Assembly (NCBI RefSeq): GCF_019968605.1
Contig: NZ_CP082966.1
Location: 731,001 to 795,000, forward strand
Reading direction: 5' to 3'
Source of the DNA: Polaribacter litorisediminis
Lineage (GTDB): Bacteria > Bacteroidota > Bacteroidia > Flavobacteriales > Flavobacteriaceae
DNA length: 64,000 nt
Shown: positions 1 to 11,754 of the stretch, in pieces
Layout of the letters: each line of letters begins with the position of its first letter
Position numbering within the stretch: position 1 is the first letter of the stretch
Made by a program: the position numbers and the translations under genes
Notes under the pieces: model-generated
Databases searched by the model: none
What the model was told of the DNA's origin: nothing
What the model saw: the letters and a program-made list of their open reading frames with translations, nothing else

Positions 1-222
1 CCATTCCATAACAACTATCGTCCGCAGTTCTATGTAAGAACTACAGATGTAACAGGTACTATTAATTTACCAGCAGGTGTTGAAATGGTAATGCCAGGAG
101 ACAACTTAACAATCACTGTAGATTTACATCAAGCAATTGCCTTAAATGTTGGTTTACGTTTTGCAATCCGTGAAGGTGGTAGAACTGTAGGTGCAGGTCA
201 AGTAACTGAATTATTAGACTAA
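1..222 (+). CDS. tuf: Elongation factor Tu, C-terminal part (gene starts before the window)
   Basis: The 73 codons before the stop read as the C-terminal beta-barrel (domain III) of EF-Tu, the GTPase that delivers aminoacyl-tRNA to the ribosome. Recognisable segments are [22 protein letters not shown] and [20 protein letters not shown], ending VTELLD. The position just upstream of tRNA-Trp, secE and nusG is the usual one for tuf in Bacteroidota. A strong terminator follows, so tuf is probably transcribed separately from secE-nusG. Only the 3' end is present. Confidence 0.97.
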   Translation, partial: PFHNNYRPQFYVRTTDVTGTINLPAGVEMVMPGDNLTITVDLHQAIALNVGLRFAIREGGRTVGAGQVTELLD

Positions 223-252
223 TAAGTCATTAGTTTATTAATAAAATAAATA

Positions 253-285
253 AAAGGTATTCCGTTTTTAACGGAATACCTTTAT
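253..285 (+). terminator. Terminator after tuf
   Basis: A 14-bp perfect stem (AAAGGTATTCCGTT, 253-266, with AACGGAATACCTTT, 270-283) encloses a 3-nt loop, about 30 nt after the tuf stop. The arms are A-rich on the left and T-rich on the right, as in a Rho-independent terminator that could work from either side. Confidence 0.85.
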
Positions 286-298
286 CAATGAATAAAAT

Positions 299-370
299 AC
301 GGGCGTAGTTCAGCGGTAGAGCACTGGTCTCCAAAACCAGCTGTCGGGAGTTCGAATCTCTCCGCCCGTG
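299..370 (+). tRNA. tRNA-Trp (anticodon CCA)
   Basis: The cloverleaf closes with a 7-bp acceptor stem (ACGGGCG with CGCCCGT), a D arm (GTTC...GAGC), an anticodon arm CTGGT-CTCCAAA-ACCAG with anticodon CCA, and a T arm GGGAG-TTCGAAT-CTCTC. The discriminator base is G at 370. The terminal CCA is not encoded (the next bases are CAA). It lies between tuf and secE, a conserved position in Bacteroidota. Confidence 0.96.
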
Positions 371-390
371 CAATAAAACATAAAAGAAAA

Positions 391-588
391 ATGAAATTTA
401 TACAATATATCAAAGATTCTTTTGACGAGTTAAGCAACCACATGACGTGGATCTCAAAAGAAGATGCTCAAAAAACAACTGTAACTGTAGCTGTATTTAC
501 AATTCTGTTTGCATTGGCAGTAGCTGGTATAGACTATGTTTTTCAATCTGGGTTAGATAATTTTTTCGAAATGTTTAAATCCAATTAA
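391..588 (+). CDS. secE: SecE, preprotein translocase subunit
   Basis: A 65-residue protein with a short amphipathic N-terminal helix (contains DSFDELSNHMTWISKEDAQ) and one transmembrane helix (about residues 33-55), the size and topology of single-span SecE. SecE clamps SecY in the Sec channel of the inner membrane. The stop lies two bases before the nusG start, so the two are co-transcribed, as in most bacteria. The start 20 nt after tRNA-Trp suggests the tRNA may be processed from the same transcript. Confidence 0.95.
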   Translation: MKFIQYIKDSFDELSNHMTWISKEDAQKTTVTVAVFTILFALAVAGIDYVFQSGLDNFFEMFKSN

Positions 589-590
589 TA

Positions 591-1142
591 ATGGCAACTG
601 ATTCAGTAATGAAATGGTATGTTGTTAGAGCCATTGGAGGACAAGAAAATAAAGTAAAAGCATACATAGAAACAGAAATTTCTAGAGTAGGCTTATCAGA
701 TTACGTGAGTCAGGTAATTGTGCCTACTGAAAAAGTAGTGCAAATTAGAAATGGAAAAAAAGTAAACAGAGAAAGAGCCTTTTTTCCTGGTTATATTATG
801 ATTGAAGCGAATCTTTCAGGAGAAGTACCGCACGTAATTAAAGGGATAACAGGTGTTATAGGTTTTTTGGGTGAAGTAAAAGGTGGGGAACCTGTACCGA
901 TGCGTAAGTCTGAAGTAAATAGAATGTTAGGTAAGGTCGATGAGCTTTCTATACAAGATGAAAATATGGCAATTCCTTTTAATATAGGGGAAACTGTTAA
1001 AGTTGTAGATGGTCCTTTTAATGGATTTGACGGAACCATAGAAAAAGTAAACGAAGAAAAGCGTAAACTTGAAGTGATGGTAAAGATTTTCGGAAGAAAA
1101 ACACCATTAGAATTAAGTTATATGCAAGTAGAAAAGATATAA
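591..1142 (+). CDS. nusG: Transcription elongation/termination factor NusG
   Basis: 183 residues. The N-terminal NGN domain starts with KWYVVRAIGGQENKVKAYIE, includes the FFPGYIMIEA segment, and is followed by a C-terminal KOW domain (VKVVDGPFNGFDGTIEKVN, near residues 128-146). NusG binds the RNA polymerase clamp and couples it to ribosomes or Rho. It starts 2 nt after secE and is followed by rplK after 74 nt. Length and motifs are normal. Confidence 0.97.
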   Translation: MATDSVMKWYVVRAIGGQENKVKAYIETEISRVGLSDYVSQVIVPTEKVVQIRNGKKVNRERAFFPGYIMIEANLSGEVPHVIKGITGVIGFLGEVKGGEPVPMRKSEVNRMLGKVDELSIQDENMAIPFNIGETVKVVDGPFNGFDGTIEKVNEEKRKLEVMVKIFGRKTPLELSYMQVEKI

Positions 1143-1216
1143 TTGTTACACAAATATATAGAACGATTTGTTTTTAGCTTCCAAATAAAATCAAATCATC
1201 ATTAAACATTTTTAAA

Positions 1217-1654
1217 ATGGCAAAAGAAGTTAGTAAAGTAGTTAAGTTACAAGTAAAGGGAGGCGCAGCGAATCCATCGCCGCCGGTTGGACCTGCTTTG
1301 GGTGCTGCTGGTGTTAACATTATGGAGTTCTGTAAACAGTTCAATGCAAGAACGCAAGACAAACAAGGTAAAGTTTTACCTGTTGTTATTACTGTTTTCA
1401 AAGATAAATCATTCGATTTTATTGTAAAGACTCCTCCTGCAGCAGTTCAGTTACTAGAGGTAGCCAAAATTAAAAAGGGTTCAGGTGAACCAAACAGAAA
1501 GAAAGTAGCATCGGTTACTTGGGATCAAATTAAAGTAATTGCAGAAGATAAAATGGTAGATTTAAATGCCTTTGAAATTTCTTCAGCAATGCGTATGATT
1601 GCAGGTACAGCACGTTCTATGGGTTTAACAGTTAAAGGTGATGCACCAGCATAA
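1217..1654 (+). CDS. rplK: 50S ribosomal protein L11
   Basis: 145 residues. The N-terminal domain has the proline-rich [16 protein letters not shown] segment (binding site for release factors and thiopeptides). The C-terminal rRNA-binding domain ends [18 protein letters not shown]11 forms the GTPase-associated centre with 23S rRNA and the L10-L12 stalk. It is second in the nusG-rplKAJL-rpoBC run; rplA follows after 20 nt. Confidence 0.98.
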   Translation: MAKEVSKVVKLQVKGGAANPSPPVGPALGAAGVNIMEFCKQFNARTQDKQGKVLPVVITVFKDKSFDFIVKTPPAAVQLLEVAKIKKGSGEPNRKKVASVTWDQIKVIAEDKMVDLNAFEISSAMRMIAGTARSMGLTVKGDAPA

Positions 1655-1674
1655 GCTTTATAAAAAGTAGCAAA

Positions 1675-2364
1675 ATGGCAAAATTAACAAAAAAGCAAAA
1701 AGAATCGCACGCAAAACTAGATCGTTCTCAATCTTATGATTTAGCAGCGGCTTCAGAGCTAGTCAAAGAGATTACTAACGTAAAGTTTGATGCATCAGTA
1801 GATTTATCAATTCGTTTAGGAGTAGACCCACGTAAAGCAAATCAAATGGTTCGTGGTGTGGTAACATTACCTCATGGAACGGGTAAAGATGTAAAAGTTT
1901 TAGCACTAGTTACTCCAGATAAGGAGGCAGAAGCTACAGAAGCAGGTGCAGATTATGTAGGTTTGGATGAATATCTTCAGAAAATTAAAGGAGGATGGAC
2001 AGATGTAGATGTAATTATTACAATGCCTAGTGTAATGGGTAAGTTAGGTCCCTTAGGAAGAATTTTAGGTCCTAGAGGTTTAATGCCAAACCCAAAAACA
2101 GGTACTGTAACAATGGATGTTGCAAAAGCTGTTCAAGATGTAAAGGCTGGTAAAATCGATTTTAAAGTTGATAAAACAGGTATCGTTCATGCGGCAATTG
2201 GAAAAGTATCTTTTGATGCAAAGAAAATTGAAGAAAACGCAAACGAATTAATACAAACAATCATTAAATTGAAACCAACAACAGCAAAAGGAACGTATGT
2301 AAAAAGCGTTTTTATGTCTAGTACTATGAGTCCTAGTATTGCTCTTGATGTAAAAACTGTTTAA
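1675..2364 (+). CDS. rplA: 50S ribosomal protein L1
   Basis: 229 residues, typical for L1. The conserved [20 protein letters not shown] segment in the middle is the L1 signature. L1 forms the mobile stalk by the ribosomal E site and in many bacteria represses its own operon by binding the rplK-rplA mRNA leader; no such site was identified here by eye. rplJ follows after 19 nt. Confidence 0.98.
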   Translation: MAKLTKKQKESHAKLDRSQSYDLAAASELVKEITNVKFDASVDLSIRLGVDPRKANQMVRGVVTLPHGTGKDVKVLALVTPDKEAEATEAGADYVGLDEYLQKIKGGWTDVDVIITMPSVMGKLGPLGRILGPRGLMPNPKTGTVTMDVAKAVQDVKAGKIDFKVDKTGIVHAAIGKVSFDAKKIEENANELIQTIIKLKPTTAKGTYVKSVFMSSTMSPSIALDVKTV

Positions 2365-2383
2365 TACGTTAAAACTTATAATT

Positions 2384-2899
2384 ATGACTAGAGAAGAGAA
2401 ATCACAAGTAATACAAGATTTAACAGCAGTATTAGCAGACACAAACACGTTATATTTAGCAGATATTTCTGGACTAAATGCGCAAACAACTTCTAACTTA
2501 CGTAGAGCTTGTTTTAAAGCGGGTGTTCAGTTATCGGTTGTAAAAAATACATTACTTGCAAAAGCAATGGAAGCATCAGACAAAGATTTTGGTGATCTTC
2601 CAACAGTATTAAAAGGGAATACTTCGATGATGATTGCTGAAGCTGCAAATGCTCCTGCTAAATTGATCAAAGATTTTAGAAAAAAATCAAAAAAGCCTTT
2701 ATTAAAAGGTGCTTTTGCAGAAGAGTCTATCTATATTGGAGATGATCAATTAGATGCTTTAGTAGACATTAAGTCTAGAGAAGAGTTAATCGGAGATATT
2801 ATTGGATTACTACAATCACCAGCGAAAAATGTTATTTCAGCATTACAATCGGGTGGTCAAACACTTTCAGGTCTTATCAAAACATTATCTGAAAAATAA
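2384..2899 (+). CDS. rplJ: 50S ribosomal protein L10
   Basis: 171 residues. It starts MTREEKSQVIQDL, has the L10 core (GLNAQTTSNLRRACFKAGVQ, then VVKNTLLAKA) and a C-terminal helix that would anchor L7/L12 dimers. Only 19 nt separate it from rplA, too short for the long L10 leader found in some bacteria, so any L10-L12 autoregulation must use another site. Confidence 0.97.
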   Translation: MTREEKSQVIQDLTAVLADTNTLYLADISGLNAQTTSNLRRACFKAGVQLSVVKNTLLAKAMEASDKDFGDLPTVLKGNTSMMIAEAANAPAKLIKDFRKKSKKPLLKGAFAEESIYIGDDQLDALVDIKSREELIGDIIGLLQSPAKNVISALQSGGQTLSGLIKTLSEK

Positions 2900-2949
2900 T
2901 TACGCGCACAAATAAACTATAATAAATACAATTTTTAAAAACAAATTAA

Positions 2950-3321
2950 ATGGCAGATTTAAAAGATTTCGCAGAGCAATTAGTTAACTTAACAGTAAAA
3001 GAAGTTAATGAATTAGCTACTATATTAAAAGATGAATATGGTATCGAACCAGCAGCTGCAGCAGTAGCAGTAGCAGGACCAGCAGCGGCAGGTGAAGAAG
3101 TAGAAGAGCAAACTGAATTCGATGTAATCTTAACAGCAGCAGGTGGTTCTAAACTTGCAGTAGTAAAATTAGTTAAAGAATTAACTGGTTTAGGATTAAA
3201 AGAAGCTAAAGGTATCGTAGATAGCGCTCCTGCAGCCGTAAAAGAAGGAATCTCTAAAGATGAGGCGGAAGGTCTTAAGAAATCTTTAGAAGATGCTGGA
3301 GCGGAAGTAGAGCTAAAGTAA
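2950..3321 (+). CDS. rplL: 50S ribosomal protein L7/L12
   Basis: 123 residues. It has an N-terminal dimerisation domain, an alanine-rich hinge (about residues 36-52, [16 protein letters not shown]) and the C-terminal factor-binding domain with [21 protein letters not shown]7/L12 recruits translation GTPases. It lies 50 nt after rplJ, and a structured 146-nt gap separates it from rpoB. Confidence 0.98.
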   Translation: MADLKDFAEQLVNLTVKEVNELATILKDEYGIEPAAAAVAVAGPAAAGEEVEEQTEFDVILTAAGGSKLAVVKLVKELTGLGLKEAKGIVDSAPAAVKEGISKDEAEGLKKSLEDAGAEVELK

Positions 3322-3329
3322 GCTTTCTA

Positions 3330-3403
3330 TCCTGACGGTGTTTAGGCACAGCAGGACAACAAATTTAGGTTTAGGTACTAAAAACATATGTTTTTAGTCC
3401 TAA
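3330..3403 (+). promoter_or_regulatory. rplL-rpoB intergenic hairpins (possible attenuator or RNA-processing site)
   Basis: Two hairpins follow rplL. The first (3330-3356) pairs TCCTG with CAGGA plus GTG with CAC inside. The second (3370-3403) pairs TTTAGG-t-ACTAAAAACA with TGTTTTTAGTCCTAAA with one bulged T and a 4-nt loop. No T run follows, so it does not look like a full terminator. In E. coli the same gap holds a partial attenuator and an RNase III site; a similar role here is an analogy. Confidence 0.5.
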
Positions 3404-3467
3404 ACCATTTTGTGTATATATTCGTTCTTTATTTTAATTCAGATTTTAATCAAAAAAATATTCTCTT

Positions 3468-6400
3468 TTGGCAACGAAAAACACTACTGAAAGAATCAAT
3501 TTCGCCACTTCTCAAATGATTAAGGAATATCCAGACTTTTTGGATATTCAGGTAAAATCTTTTCAAGATTTTTTCCAACTTCAAACTAAGGCAGAAGAAA
3601 GAGGTGAAGAAGGTTTGTATAAAACCTTCATGGATAACTTTCCAATTACCGATACAAGAAATCAATTTGTATTAGAATTTTTAGATTACTTTGTAGATCC
3701 ACCAAGATATTCAATTCAAGAATGTATTGAAAGAGGTCTTACACACAGCGTTCCTTTAAAAGCGCGACTAAAACTATATTGTACAGACCCGGAACACGAA
3801 GATTTCGAAACTATTGTGCAAGATGTGTATCTTGGTACAATTCCATACATGACAAATTCTGGTACCTTTGTCATTAATGGTGCAGAACGTGTGGTCGTTT
3901 CTCAATTACACAGATCACCAGGTGTGTTTTTTGGGCAATCTTTCCACGCAAACGGTACAAAATTATACTCGGCAAGAGTAATTCCTTTTAAAGGATCTTG
4001 GATAGAGTTTGCTACCGATATCAATCAAGTAATGTATGCTTATATTGATAGAAAGAAAAAATTACCCGTAACAACGTTATTCAGAGCCATTGGTTTTGAG
4101 AGAGATAAAGATATTTTAGAAATTTTTGATCTTGCAGAAGAGGTAAAAGTTTCTAAAGCTGGATTGAAAAAAGTATTAGGTAGAAAATTAGCAGCTAGAG
4201 TTTTAAAAACTTGGTTTGAAGATTTTGTAGATGAAGATACAGGAGAAGTGGTATCTATTGAAAGAAACGAGATCATTTTAGATCGTGATACTGTTTTAGA
4301 AAAAGAACATATTGATGAAATAATAGAGGCAGGTGCTAAGGCGGTTTTACTTCACAAAGTAGACAACGACATGGCAGATTATGCTATTATTCATAACACA
4401 CTACAAAAAGATCCTACCAATTCAGAAAAAGAAGCAGTAGAACATATTTATAGACAATTACGTAATGCAGAACCGCCAGATGAAGAAACTGCAAGAGGTA
4501 TTATAGATAAGTTATTCTTCTCTGAACAACGATATAATTTAGGTGAAGTAGGTCGTTTTAGAATGAATACCAAGCTTCAATTAAACGAACCAATAGATCA
4601 GAAGGTATTAACGAAGTTAGATATCATTACGATTATTAAATATTTAATTGAATTAATTAATTCTAAAGCCGAGGTAGATGATATTGATCATTTATCAAAT
4701 AGGCGTGTTAGAACGGTTGGTGAGCAATTAGCAGGTCAATTTGGTGTTGGTTTAGCACGTATGGCTAGAACAATTCGTGAACGTATGAATGTGCGTGATA
4801 ATGAGGTGTTTACGCCTATTGATTTGATTAATGCAAAAACATTATCATCGGTAATTAATTCCTTTTTCGGAACAAACCAGTTATCTCAATTTATGGATCA
4901 AACAAATCCATTAGCAGAGATTACACATAAACGTAGATTGTCTGCACTTGGACCTGGAGGTTTATCTAGAGAAAGAGCAGGGTTTGAGGTTCGTGATGTT
5001 CACTATACACATTATGGACGTTTATGTCCTATTGAAACTCCGGAAGGACCCAATATTGGACTAATTTCTTCATTAGCAGTTTTTGCAAAGGTGAATAATT
5101 TAGGATTTATTGAAACTCCATATAGAAGGGTTGAAAATGGAATCGTTTCTACAGATGAACCTGTATATTTAAGTGCTGAGGAAGAGGAAGGCATGAAAAC
5201 TGCCCAATCTAATTTAGAGTTAAATGAAGATGGTTCTATCATTCTAGATAGAGTTATTGCTCGTGAAGAGGGAGATTTCCCGGTGGTTACGCCAGACAAA
5301 ATAAATTTGATGGATGTAGCTCCGAACCAAATTGCCTCTATTTCGGCTTCTTTAATTCCTTTCTTGGAACATGATGATGCCAACCGTGCATTGATGGGAT
5401 CTAACATGATGCGTCAAGCAGTACCATTATTGCGACCAGAATCTCCAATTGTAGGAACTGGATTAGAACGTAGAGTTGCAAAAGATTCTAGAATCTTAAT
5501 AAATGCAGAGGGAGCTGGTGTCGTTACTTATGTAGATGCGAACAAGATTACCATTAGATATGATAGAACTGAGGAAGAAAAAATGGTTAGTTTTGATTCT
5601 GATGAAGTTTCTTATAATTTAATTAAATTCAGAAAAACCAATCAAGGTACTTCTATTAACTTAAAGCCAATTGTCGAAAAAGGAGATAGAGTTAATGAAG
5701 GACAGGTTCTTTGTGAAGGGTATGCAACACAAAAAGGAGAATTAGCTTTAGGTAGAAATATGAAAGTGGCCTTTATGCCTTGGAAAGGGTATAATTTTGA
5801 GGATGCAATTGTAATTTCAGAAAAAGTTGTTCGCGAAGATATATTTACATCCATTCATATAGATGAGTATTCTTTAGATGTTAGAGATACAAAATTAGGA
5901 ACTGAAGAGTTAACGAATGATATTCCGAACGTTTCTGAAGAAGCTACTAAAGATTTAGATGAAAATGGAATGATTAGAATTGGGGCAGAAGTTAATCCTG
6001 GTGATATCTTAATTGGTAAAATTACACCAAAAGGAGAATCTGATCCAACTCCAGAAGAAAAATTATTACGGGCTATTTTTGGTGATAAAGCGGGAGATGT
6101 AAAAGATGCATCACTAAAAGCTTCTCCATCATTAAGAGGTGTCGTAATTGATAAAAAATTATTTAGAAGAGCTGTAAAAGATAAAAACAAAAGACTAAGA
6201 GATAAAGAAGCGGTAGCTACTTTAGAAGCTTCTTTTGTGAGTAAATTTGAAAGCCTTAAAGACGAACTGATCGATAAGCTTTTTACTTTAATTAGTGGAA
6301 AAACTTCTCAAGGTGTATTTAATGATTTAGGAGAAGAAGTTTTGCCAAAAGGTAAAAAGTATACTCTTAAAATGTTAAATTCAGTTGATGATTATATACA

Positions 6401-7277
6401 TTTAACCGGTTCTTGGACAACTGATAAAGATTTAAATGATTTGGTTGGTGAATTAGTTCACAACTATAAAATCAAAGTAAATGATTTACAAGGTTCATTG
6501 CGTCGCCAAAAATTTACAATCTCTGTGGGTGACGAATTGCCAGCGGGTATTTTAAAATTAGCTAAAATTTATATTGCCAAGAAACGTAAGTTAAAAGTAG
6601 GTGATAAAATGGCGGGACGTCATGGTAACAAAGGTATTGTGGCTCGTATTGTAAGAGCTGAAGATATGCCTTTCTTAGAAGACGGAACTCCAGTTGATAT
6701 TGTATTAAATCCTTTAGGGGTGCCTTCTCGTATGAACATCGGTCAAATTTATGAAACAGTTCTAGGTTGGGCAGGTCAAAAATTAGGAACTAAATATGCT
6801 ACACCAATTTTTGATGGAGCTTCTTTAGACCAGATTAATGATATTACTGATGATGCAGGTGTGCCTAGATTTGGACATACATATTTATATGATGGTGGAA
6901 CAGGAAAACGTTTTGATCAACCAGCAACGGTAGGTATAATTTATATGATTAAGTTAGGGCACATGATTGAAGATAAAATGCACGCGCGTTCTATTGGTCC
7001 GTACTCATTAATTACGCAACAACCCTTAGGTGGTAAAGCGCAGTTTGGTGGTCAACGTTTTGGAGAGATGGAAGTTTGGGCACTTGAAGCATATGGAGCA
7101 TCAAGTATCTTAAGAGAAATCTTAACTGTAAAATCTGATGATGTGATGGGTAGAGCTAAAACATATGAAAGTATTGTAAAAGGTGAGGCAATGCCAGAGC
7201 CAGGTTTACCAGAATCATTTAATGTATTAATGCATGAACTGAAAGGTTTAGGCTTAGACGTTAGATTAGAAGAATAA
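3468..7277 (+). CDS. rpoB: RNA polymerase beta subunit (TTG start)
   Basis: 1269 residues, the usual size in Flavobacteriaceae. It forms half of the catalytic core. The rifampicin region ([12 protein letters not shown], then [19 protein letters not shown]) has wild-type residues at the usual resistance positions. [19 protein letters not shown] and [12 protein letters not shown] (active-site region) are intact. The start is TTG: TTG GCA ACG AAA gives the family's normal N-terminus [13 protein letters not shown], and no ATG lies nearby in frame. It is followed after 78 nt by rpoC. Confidence 0.98.
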   Translation: MATKNTTERINFATSQMIKEYPDFLDIQVKSFQDFFQLQTKAEERGEEGLYKTFMDNFPITDTRNQFVLEFLDYFVDPPRYSIQECIERGLTHSVPLKARLKLYCTDPEHEDFETIVQDVYLGTIPYMTNSGTFVINGAERVVVSQLHRSPGVFFGQSFHANGTKLYSARVIPFKGSWIEFATDINQVMYAYIDRKKKLPVTTLFRAIGFERDKDILEIFDLAEEVKVSKAGLKKVLGRKLAARVLKTWFEDFVDEDTGEVVSIERNEIILDRDTVLEKEHIDEIIEAGAKAVLLHKVDNDMADYAIIHNTLQKDPTNSEKEAVEHIYRQLRNAEPPDEETARGIIDKLFFSEQRYNLGEVGRFRMNTKLQLNEPIDQKVLTKLDIITIIKYLIELINSKAEVDDIDHLSNRRVRTVGEQLAGQFGVGLARMARTIRERMNVRDNEVFTPIDLINAKTLSSVINSFFGTNQLSQFMDQTNPLAEITHKRRLSALGPGGLSRERAGFEVRDVHYTHYGRLCPIETPEGPNIGLISSLAVFAKVNNLGFIETPYRRVENGIVSTDEPVYLSAEEEEGMKTAQSNLELNEDGSIILDRVIAREEGDFPVVTPDKINLMDVAPNQIASISASLIPFLEHDDANRALMGSNMMRQAVPLLRPESPIVGTGLERRVAKDSRILINAEGAGVVTYVDANKITIRYDRTEEEKMVSFDSDEVSYNLIKFRKTNQGTSINLKPIVEKGDRVNEGQVLCEGYATQKGELALGRNMKVAFMPWKGYNFEDAIVISEKVVREDIFTSIHIDEYSLDVRDTKLGTEELTNDIPNVSEEATKDLDENGMIRIGAEVNPGDILIGKITPKGESDPTPEEKLLRAIFGDKAGDVKDASLKASPSLRGVVIDKKLFRRAVKDKNKRLRDKEAVATLEASFVSKFESLKDELIDKLFTLISGKTSQGVFNDLGEEVLPKGKKYTLKMLNSVDDYIHLTGSWTTDKDLNDLVGELVHNYKIKVNDLQGSLRRQKFTISVGDELPAGILKLAKIYIAKKRKLKVGDKMAGRHGNKGIVARIVRAEDMPFLEDGTPVDIVLNPLGVPSRMNIGQIYETVLGWAGQKLGTKYATPIFDGASLDQINDITDDAGVPRFGHTYLYDGGTGKRFDQPATVGIIYMIKLGHMIEDKMHARSIGPYSLITQQPLGGKAQFGGQRFGEMEVWALEAYGASSILREILTVKSDDVMGRAKTYESIVKGEAMPEPGLPESFNVLMHELKGLGLDVRLEE

Positions 7278-7291
7278 ATTTTTTCAGTAAC

Positions 7292-7344
7292 CAGTTTTCA
7301 GTAGCATTATGTTACTGAAAACTGAATACTGCCAACTGAATACT
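7292..7344 (+). repeat. rpoB-rpoC spacer: 12-bp hairpin plus 11-bp direct repeat
   Basis: CAGTTTTCAGTA (7292-7303) pairs perfectly with TACTGAAAACTG (7313-7324), and the stem can continue by three pairs to a TTA loop. It runs into two tandem copies of AACTGAATACT (7320-7330 and 7334-7344) separated by GCC. The composition resembles short repeats dispersed in flavobacterial intergenic DNA. With no T tail it is unlikely to end transcription. Confidence 0.7.
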
Positions 7345-7355
7345 TATTAAAAGAC

Positions 7356-10300
7356 ATGGCAAGAAAACAAGAAAAGTACACTGTAAAAAAGTTTAACAAA
7401 ATATCGATTGGTTTATCATCACCAGAAGCAATTCTAGAGATTTCTAAAGGTGAAGTTTTAAAACCAGAAACTATAAATTACCGTACGCACAAACCAGAAA
7501 GAGATGGTTTATTTTGTGAGCGTATTTTTGGTCCTGTAAAGGATTACGAATGTGCTTGTGGAAAGTATAAAAGAATTCGCTACAAAGGGATCGTTTGTGA
7601 TCGATGTGGTGTAGAAGTTACCGAGAAGAAAGTACGTAGAGATCGAGTAGGGCACATTAATTTAGTGGTTCCTGTGGCTCATATTTGGTACTTTAGATCA
7701 TTGCCTAACAAAATGGGATACCTTTTAGGATTACCATCTAAAAAGTTAGACATGATTATTTACTATGAAAGATACGTAGTAATTCAACCTGGTATTGCAA
7801 AGAATGTAGAAGGAGAGCCATTGCAAAAAATGGATTTCTTAACTGAAGAAGAATATTTAGATATTGTGGATGAAATTCCACAAGAAAATCAATATTTAGA
7901 AGATACAGACCCAAACAAGTTTATCGCTAAAATGGGAGCAGAGTGTTTAATTGATTTATTAGCACGCATCGATTTAGATTCGTTATCTTTTGAATTAAGA
8001 CACAAAGCAAATACAGAAACTTCTAAACAACGTAAAACGGAAGCTTTAAAGCGTTTAAATGTTGTTGAAGCATTTAGAGACTCTCAAAAAAATAGAGAGA
8101 ATAAACCAGAGTGGATGATTATGAAGGCTGTTCCAGTAATTCCGCCAGAATTGCGTCCTTTAGTTCCTTTAGATGGTGGTCGTTTTGCAACTTCAGATTT
8201 AAATGATTTATATCGAAGAGTTATCATCAGAAACAATCGTTTAAAAAGATTGGTGGAGATAAAAGCTCCTGAAGTTATTTTGCGTAATGAAAAACGTATG
8301 TTGCAAGAATCCGTAGATTCTTTATTTGATAACACACGTAAATCATCCGCAGTAAAAACCGAATCTAACAGACCTTTAAAATCGTTATCAGATTCCTTAA
8401 AAGGTAAGCAAGGACGTTTCCGTCAGAATTTATTAGGAAAACGTGTAGATTATTCGGCACGTTCGGTAATTGTTGTTGGGCCAGAATTAAAATTATCAGA
8501 ATGTGGTATCCCAAAAGATATGGCAGCGGAACTTTATAAGCCTTTTGTAATTAGAAAACTAATTGAAAGAGGAATTGTAAAGACCGTTAAATCTGCAAAG
8601 AAAATAATTGATAGAAAAGAACCCGTTGTTTGGGATATTTTAGAAAACGTAATTAAAGGACATCCGGTTTTATTAAACAGGGCTCCTACGTTACACAGAC
8701 TTGGTATACAAGCATTTCAACCAAAATTAATTGAAGGGAAAGCAATACAATTACACCCATTGGTGTGTACTGCCTTTAATGCCGATTTTGATGGAGATCA
8801 AATGGCGGTTCACTTACCATTAGGACCAGAAGCTATTTTAGAAGCACAAATATTAATGTTAGCTTCTCATAGTATTTTAAATCCTGCAAATGGTGCGCCC
8901 GTAACAGTTCCTTCTCAGGATATGGTACTGGGTTTATATTACATGACCAAAGAAAGAATTTCTACTCCAGAAGTTCCAATTAAAGGAGAAGGTTTAACTT
9001 TCTATTCACCAGAAGAAGTAACCATTGCTTTTAACGAAGAAATGGTTGACTTAAACGCTGGTATAAGAGTAAGAACTCAAGATTTAAATGAAGAAGGAGA
9101 AATCGTAACCAAAATTATAAAAACTACCGTGGGTAGAGTTTTATTTAATGAAGTTGTTCCTCCTGCTGCAGGTTATATTAATGAAGTTTTAACTAAAAAG
9201 AACTTGCGTGGAATTATCGGTGGAATTTTAAAAGCTACAGATATTCCTACAACAGGAGCTTTCTTAGATGAAATAAAAAATATGGGATATAAATTTGCCT
9301 TTCAAGGTGGTTTATCGTTCTCATTAGGAGATATTATTATTCCGAAAGAAAAACAATCAATGATTGATACTGCGAATGCAGAAGTAGATATCATTGTAGG
9401 AAATTATAATATGGGTATGTTAACGCAAAAAGAGCGTTACAATCAGGTAATTGATGTTTGGGGTTCTACCAACAACAGATTAACTGAATTATCTATGAAG
9501 AATTTGCGTGAAGATCAACAAGGATTTAACTCAGTGTATATGATGTTAGATTCTGGAGCAAGGGGATCTAAAGAGCAAATTCGTCAGTTAACAGGGATGC
9601 GTGGATTAATGGCAAAGCCTAAAAAATCTACCGCTGGAGGTGGAGAAATTATCGAGAACCCAATTCTTTCTAACTTTAAGGAAGGATTGTCAATTCTTGA
9701 ATACTTTATCTCTACACACGGTGCGCGTAAAGGATTAGCAGATACCGCTTTAAAAACGGCAGATGCGGGTTATTTAACACGTAGATTGGTGGATGTTTCT
9801 CAAGACGTTATTGTTAACGAAGAAGATTGTGGTACTTTAAGAGGTTTAGACGTTGCACCATTGAAGAAAAATGATGAGATTGTAGAATCTTTATCAGATA
9901 GAATTGAAGGTAGAATTTCTTTACAAAATGTATATCACCCATTAACAGATGAACTTCTTTTAGAAGCAAATCAATCGATTACTTCTAAATTAGCGGATGC
10001 TGTTCAAAAATCAGGAATTGATAGTGTTGAGGTAAGATCTGCTTTAACATGTGAATCTACCAAAGGTATTTGTGCAAAATGTTATGGTTTAAGCTTATCA
10101 ACTCGTAACAAAGTACAAATTGGTGAAGCAGTTGGTGTCATTGCAGCACAATCTATTGGAGAACCAGGAACGCAGTTAACATTACGTACATTCCACGTTG
10201 GTGGGGTTGCTGGTAACATTTCTGAAGAGAATAAGTTAATTGCAAAATTTGATGGAAACGTTGTAATCGAAGATCTACGAACAGTAGAAGGTAAAGATAG

Positions 10301-11630
10301 CGATGGTAACATCACAGATATTGTAATTTCTAGAACTGCAGAAATTAAAATTATAGATAAGAAAACAGGCATTATTCAAAGTACAAACATTATTCCTTAC
10401 GGTTCTATTATTTTTGATAAAGAAAGAAAGACCATTAAAAAAGGAGACGCTATTGTTCAATGGGATCCATTTAACGGTGTAATTGTTTCTGAATTCGCAG
10501 GAAAAGTGAAGTTTGATAATTTACAGCAAGGTATTAATTACTCTGTAGAAGTAGATGAGCAAACAGGTTTCCAAGAGAAAGTAATGACCGATTCTAAAAA
10601 TAAGAAAATTATTGCTTCTTTAATTATTGAAGATAAAGACGGTAATGCTTTGCGTTCTTATAGTTTACCTGTAGGGGCACATTTAATGATTGATGATGGA
10701 CAGATGGTTGAATCTGGTCATACATTGGTTAAAATACCAAGAAAATCTGGGAAAGCAGGAGATATTACTGGAGGTTTACCAAGGGTAACTGAATTGTTTG
10801 AAGCACGTAATCCTTCGAATCCATCTGTGGTTTCAGAAATTGATGGTGTAGTTTCTTTCGGTAAAATTAAACGTGGTAATAGAGAAATTATCGTAGAATC
10901 TAAAACAGGAGATATTAGCAAGTATTTAGTAAAACTTTCTAATCAGATTTTAGTGCAAGAAAATGACTTTATAAAAGCGGGAATGCCTTTATCAGATGGA
11001 GCAACAACTCCTTCAGATATTTTAAGAATTAAAGGACCATCGGCAGTGCAACAATACTTGGTAAATGAAATACAAGAGGTATATCGTTTACAAGGTGTAA
11101 AAATTAATGACAAGCATTTTGAAGTTGTAGTGCGTCAAATGATGCGTAAAGTTAAAATTATTGATTCTGGAGATACCTTATTTTTAGAGAATCAATTAAT
11201 TCATAAAGCTGACTTTATCCAAGATAACGATGCTATTTACGGAATGAAAGTGGTCGAAAATGCTGGAGATTCTGAAAACTTAAAAGAAGGTCAAATTATT
11301 TCTGCTCGTCAATTAAGAGATGAAAATTCTTTATTGAGAAGAAATGATAACAACCTGGTGGAGGCTAGAGATGCAAAACCAGCAACCGCAGAGCAAGTTT
11401 TACAGGGTATTACCAGAGCATCATTACAAACAAAATCGTTTATTTCTGCAGCTTCTTTCCAAGAAACTACAAAAGTTTTAAATGAGGCTGCCGTAAGTGG
11501 TAAAATTGATACTTTAGAAGGTTTAAAAGAAAATGTAATTGTTGGTAAGAGAATTCCGGCAGGTACAGGTATGAGATCTTACGAAAATATCATCGTTGGA
11601 TCTAAGGATGAAATGGAACAAGGTTTCTAA
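7356..11630 (+). CDS. rpoC: RNA polymerase beta' subunit
   Basis: 1424 residues, full length. Zinc finger 1 has Cys66, Cys68, Cys81 and Cys84. The catalytic Mg2+ loop NADFDGD has Asp477, Asp479 and Asp481. The second zinc site is [13 protein letters not shown]. Bridge-helix and trigger-loop region includes [15 protein letters not shown]. It is the last gene of the rplKAJL-rpoBC run; a strong terminator lies 25 nt downstream. Confidence 0.98.
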   Translation: MARKQEKYTVKKFNKISIGLSSPEAILEISKGEVLKPETINYRTHKPERDGLFCERIFGPVKDYECACGKYKRIRYKGIVCDRCGVEVTEKKVRRDRVGHINLVVPVAHIWYFRSLPNKMGYLLGLPSKKLDMIIYYERYVVIQPGIAKNVEGEPLQKMDFLTEEEYLDIVDEIPQENQYLEDTDPNKFIAKMGAECLIDLLARIDLDSLSFELRHKANTETSKQRKTEALKRLNVVEAFRDSQKNRENKPEWMIMKAVPVIPPELRPLVPLDGGRFATSDLNDLYRRVIIRNNRLKRLVEIKAPEVILRNEKRMLQESVDSLFDNTRKSSAVKTESNRPLKSLSDSLKGKQGRFRQNLLGKRVDYSARSVIVVGPELKLSECGIPKDMAAELYKPFVIRKLIERGIVKTVKSAKKIIDRKEPVVWDILENVIKGHPVLLNRAPTLHRLGIQAFQPKLIEGKAIQLHPLVCTAFNADFDGDQMAVHLPLGPEAILEAQILMLASHSILNPANGAPVTVPSQDMVLGLYYMTKERISTPEVPIKGEGLTFYSPEEVTIAFNEEMVDLNAGIRVRTQDLNEEGEIVTKIIKTTVGRVLFNEVVPPAAGYINEVLTKKNLRGIIGGILKATDIPTTGAFLDEIKNMGYKFAFQGGLSFSLGDIIIPKEKQSMIDTANAEVDIIVGNYNMGMLTQKERYNQVIDVWGSTNNRLTELSMKNLREDQQGFNSVYMMLDSGARGSKEQIRQLTGMRGLMAKPKKSTAGGGEIIENPILSNFKEGLSILEYFISTHGARKGLADTALKTADAGYLTRRLVDVSQDVIVNEEDCGTLRGLDVAPLKKNDEIVESLSDRIEGRISLQNVYHPLTDELLLEANQSITSKLADAVQKSGIDSVEVRSALTCESTKGICAKCYGLSLSTRNKVQIGEAVGVIAAQSIGEPGTQLTLRTFHVGGVAGNISEENKLIAKFDGNVVIEDLRTVEGKDSDGNITDIVISRTAEIKIIDKKTGIIQSTNIIPYGSIIFDKERKTIKKGDAIVQWDPFNGVIVSEFAGKVKFDNLQQGINYSVEVDEQTGFQEKVMTDSKNKKIIASLIIEDKDGNALRSYSLPVGAHLMIDDGQMVESGHTLVKIPRKSGKAGDITGGLPRVTELFEARNPSNPSVVSEIDGVVSFGKIKRGNREIIVESKTGDISKYLVKLSNQILVQENDFIKAGMPLSDGATTPSDILRIKGPSAVQQYLVNEIQEVYRLQGVKINDKHFEVVVRQMMRKVKIIDSGDTLFLENQLIHKADFIQDNDAIYGMKVVENAGDSENLKEGQIISARQLRDENSLLRRNDNNLVEARDAKPATAEQVLQGITRASLQTKSFISAASFQETTKVLNEAAVSGKIDTLEGLKENVIVGKRIPAGTGMRSYENIIVGSKDEMEQGF

Positions 11631-11655
11631 ATAACATAAAATCGTTTATAGATTT

Positions 11656-11711
11656 AAAAGTTGAATTGTTTGCTGAAAGTTAATTTCAGTATTCAATTCA
11701 ACTTTTTTTTT
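11656..11711 (+). terminator. Terminator after rpoC
   Basis: AAAAGTTGAATTG (11656-11668) pairs perfectly with CAATTCAACTTTT (11694-11706), followed by an uninterrupted T run to about 11711. The loop holds a second small hairpin (CTGAAA...TTTCAG, 11673-11690). A classic Rho-independent terminator closing the operon. Confidence 0.92.
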
Positions 11712-11754
11712 AATACCTTTAAGCCTTTATAGGAGTAAACAAATAAAAATTTTA

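Noticed and set aside
791..1039. 82-codon minus-strand frame inside nusG
   Set aside because: Antisense shadow of a conserved gene, as are similar minus-strand frames within rpoB and rpoC.
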